From NCBI RefSeq assembly GCF_045679555.1, contig NC_092093.1, positions 62,388,365-62,452,364 on the forward strand: DNA of 64,000 nt, given 5' to 3'. A model generated the notes under the pieces. That model saw only the letters and a program-made list of their open reading frames with translations. It did no database searches and was not told where the DNA came from. Of the stretch, positions 62,250-64,000 are shown in pieces; the stretch's first letter is position 1, and every line of letters begins with the position of its first letter. The position numbers and the translations under genes are program-made. Origin of the DNA: Salvelinus alpinus (lineage: Eukaryota; Chordata; Actinopteri; Salmoniformes; Salmonidae).

Positions 62250-64000
62250 AATTGTGACAATAATATAATAACAAAGCTCATAAGCAACAGAATGGCAGAA
62301 GTCTTACCAGACTTAATACATACCAATCAAGCAAGGTTTATTCAAAATAGACACTTACAAACAAATACAAAAACATGATTCAGTTTAATACAATACGCAA
62401 CAAAAATAAGATGTATCTATAATGGCTGTTGTGAATGGCCTTTTCAATTAAAAACTTTGGAATCTTTCAACTTTCCAGCTGAAATAATACATTTAATAAA
62501 AATAGTATTATCCTAAAATATCCTAAACCAAAAATATACACAAATAATAATTGCTTTAGAAAGGGGCACAAGCCATAGATGTCTTCTCTCCCCCCTCCTG
62601 TTTGCACTGGCAATTGAACTTCTTACAGACATAATTAGACAGGACCCAAATGTAACAGGTGTTAGTATTGGTAAACATGAATGTTTATTCAACTTATTTG
62701 CAGATGATCTCCTGATATACCTGATCAATATTGAAAACTCAATGCCTCCCTTGCTAAAAATATTTTCAGAATACTTAAAAATCTCAGGATATAAAATGAA
62801 CGTGGAAAAAAACGAAATAATGGCAATAGGAGATCTACAGCAATCCTTTAAGTGGACCACAAAAAATATTAAATACTTAGGATGTATAAAGATAACTGTA
62901 TGAGTAATCAACAATATGAAAGCAGATCTAATAATGGAACAACCTTCCCATAAATCTTACAGGTCGAATAAATATCTTCAGAATGGCATGGCTCCAAAAG
63001 ATTGTATATTTATTCTCGGTAATACCAATTACCCCACCGAAGACATTCATTAAAAAAGTATACTTGATCATAGCAGACTTTATATGGGAAAAGTTAACTT
63101 ATAGAATACAAAGGAAAGTTTTACATCTTCCTAAATCAGAGGGTGGTTTTAATCTTCCAGACTTGAAATTGTATCAACTCGCTACCCAGGGATTTTACTT
63201 GTGACATATAGTTAAATGTACTAAAGAGGAACAATAGGTACATATTGAAGATGCGCATTCTCATCCCCCAAAATCTTTGTACATGTTTATTTTTTAAGGA
63301 TAAAGCTAAGAACGAACAACTTCATAGTTCAGAACACTATAACAATATGGAAGAAAATAAAACATATTCTACAAGAAACAATATCACTCCCTAAAAACAC
63401 AACCCTTTTGAACAATCCTTGGATAGCTTTTCAGAATTCACCGATACATTGTCCACATGGAAAACTAAAGGCATAGAAACCATAAATGACTTAGTAATAG
63501 GAAATACATGCATTTCCATTACCGAATTTTACAAAGCAATTGTAGATATTTTCAAATACATTCAACTTAAACAGTTCATATCAAGAAGTGTTTGGATTTG
63601 AGAGATCCTATTCAGCTGACAATCTCTTAGGGGGGGGATAACTGGTGGAGGGAATGTTGGAACATAACTAATGGAACTACAGTTAACAAAAATGTACGCT
63701 TAATCCAGTGTAAACTAATATATAGAATTTATTATACAAGAGCCAAAATTCACAAATTCTACAGTACAACGGCAGACTCATGTCTTAAGTGTAAAACTAA
63801 CAATCACTCAATAATCCATGCCTCCTGGGAATGCTATAAAGTCCGAAAGGTATGGCCAGAATTAGAAAGTCGGCTGTCAGAAGTGTTACCATGTAAATGT
63901 ACTTTTAATCCGTCTGTCTGCATATTTCAAGACATGGCATCTGAGGGTGCAGTGAGATACCTGATGGGTTGGACGATACATTTCTAGTCAATCATCTTGA
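62250..64000 (+). mobile_element. Decayed L1-type LINE in arfgef1 intron 2
   Basis: + strand remains of reverse transcriptase: SPLLFALAIELLTDIIRQDP-like sequence near 62590 (frameshifted), LFADDLLIYL near 62700, ISGYKMNVEKNEIMAIGD near 62790, and MAWLQKIVYLFSVIPITPPK with FIWEKLTYRIQRKVL and GGFNLPDLKLYQLATQGF at 62983-63204. The window ends inside its C-terminal domain. Confidence 0.78.

Overview
The window is nuclear DNA of a teleost, almost certainly a salmonid. The evidence is an HpaI-type tRNA SINE, several Tc1 families with long terminal inverted repeats, other salmonid tRNA-derived SINEs, fish L1 and CR1/L2 LINEs, and vertebrate exons with GT-AG introns. More than 95% of it is intron or repeat.

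Only two host genes are recognisable, both on the + strand. The first is the 3' end of cpa6 (carboxypeptidase A6): its last three coding exons at 506-708, 811-895 and 1081-1310. The second is the 5' end of arfgef1 (BIG1, a brefeldin-A-inhibited ARF-GEF): coding exon 1 at 6293-6416 and the 31-nt exon 2 at 62122-62152. The order cpa6 then arfgef1, head to tail, is as I recall the human 8q13 arrangement.

Bases 1-9588 recur at 10585-20172 at a constant offset of 10,584, with no indel or substitution that I found. The simplest model is a head-to-tail tandem duplication whose junction is at about 9588/9589. The cpa6 terminal exons and the arfgef1 promoter plus exon 1 are therefore both present twice, in the order cpa6 end, arfgef1 e1, cpa6 end, arfgef1 e1, then arfgef1 e2. 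This is either a very recent duplication or an assembly duplication.

From 17001 to 62121 the window is arfgef1 intron 1, about 45 kb of nested mobile elements and tandem repeats. Main parts: a 21-bp minisatellite beside the distal duplication edge (20251-20972); a broken L1 on the - strand (about 22990-32583) split by a TTAA-flanked piggyBac-like element and an hAT-like element with an 8-bp target duplication; a 26-bp satellite (33860-34345); a 1.3-kb TTAA element (35331-36627); a Tc1 copy (37945-43688) split by a CR1/L2 LINE and carrying four separate minisatellites; a second hAT-like element (47359-50455) holding a nearly intact Tc1; an L1 piece split by a SINE that is itself split by a probable solo LTR (50753-51860); a further Tc1 (55777-57167); and a run of a 38-bp minisatellite, a (CA)n tract of about 80 units and a 42-bp minisatellite (59117-61903) ending about 220 bp before arfgef1 exon 2. 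Intron 2 starts at 62153 and holds another decayed L1.

There is no operon, CRISPR array, rRNA or functional tRNA gene. The items most worth following up are the duplication and the splice options it creates, the in-frame minisatellites next to the YADD motif of two unrelated LINEs, the inverted terminus of one Tc1, and a SINE rebuilt by a micro-inversion plus a copied insertion.
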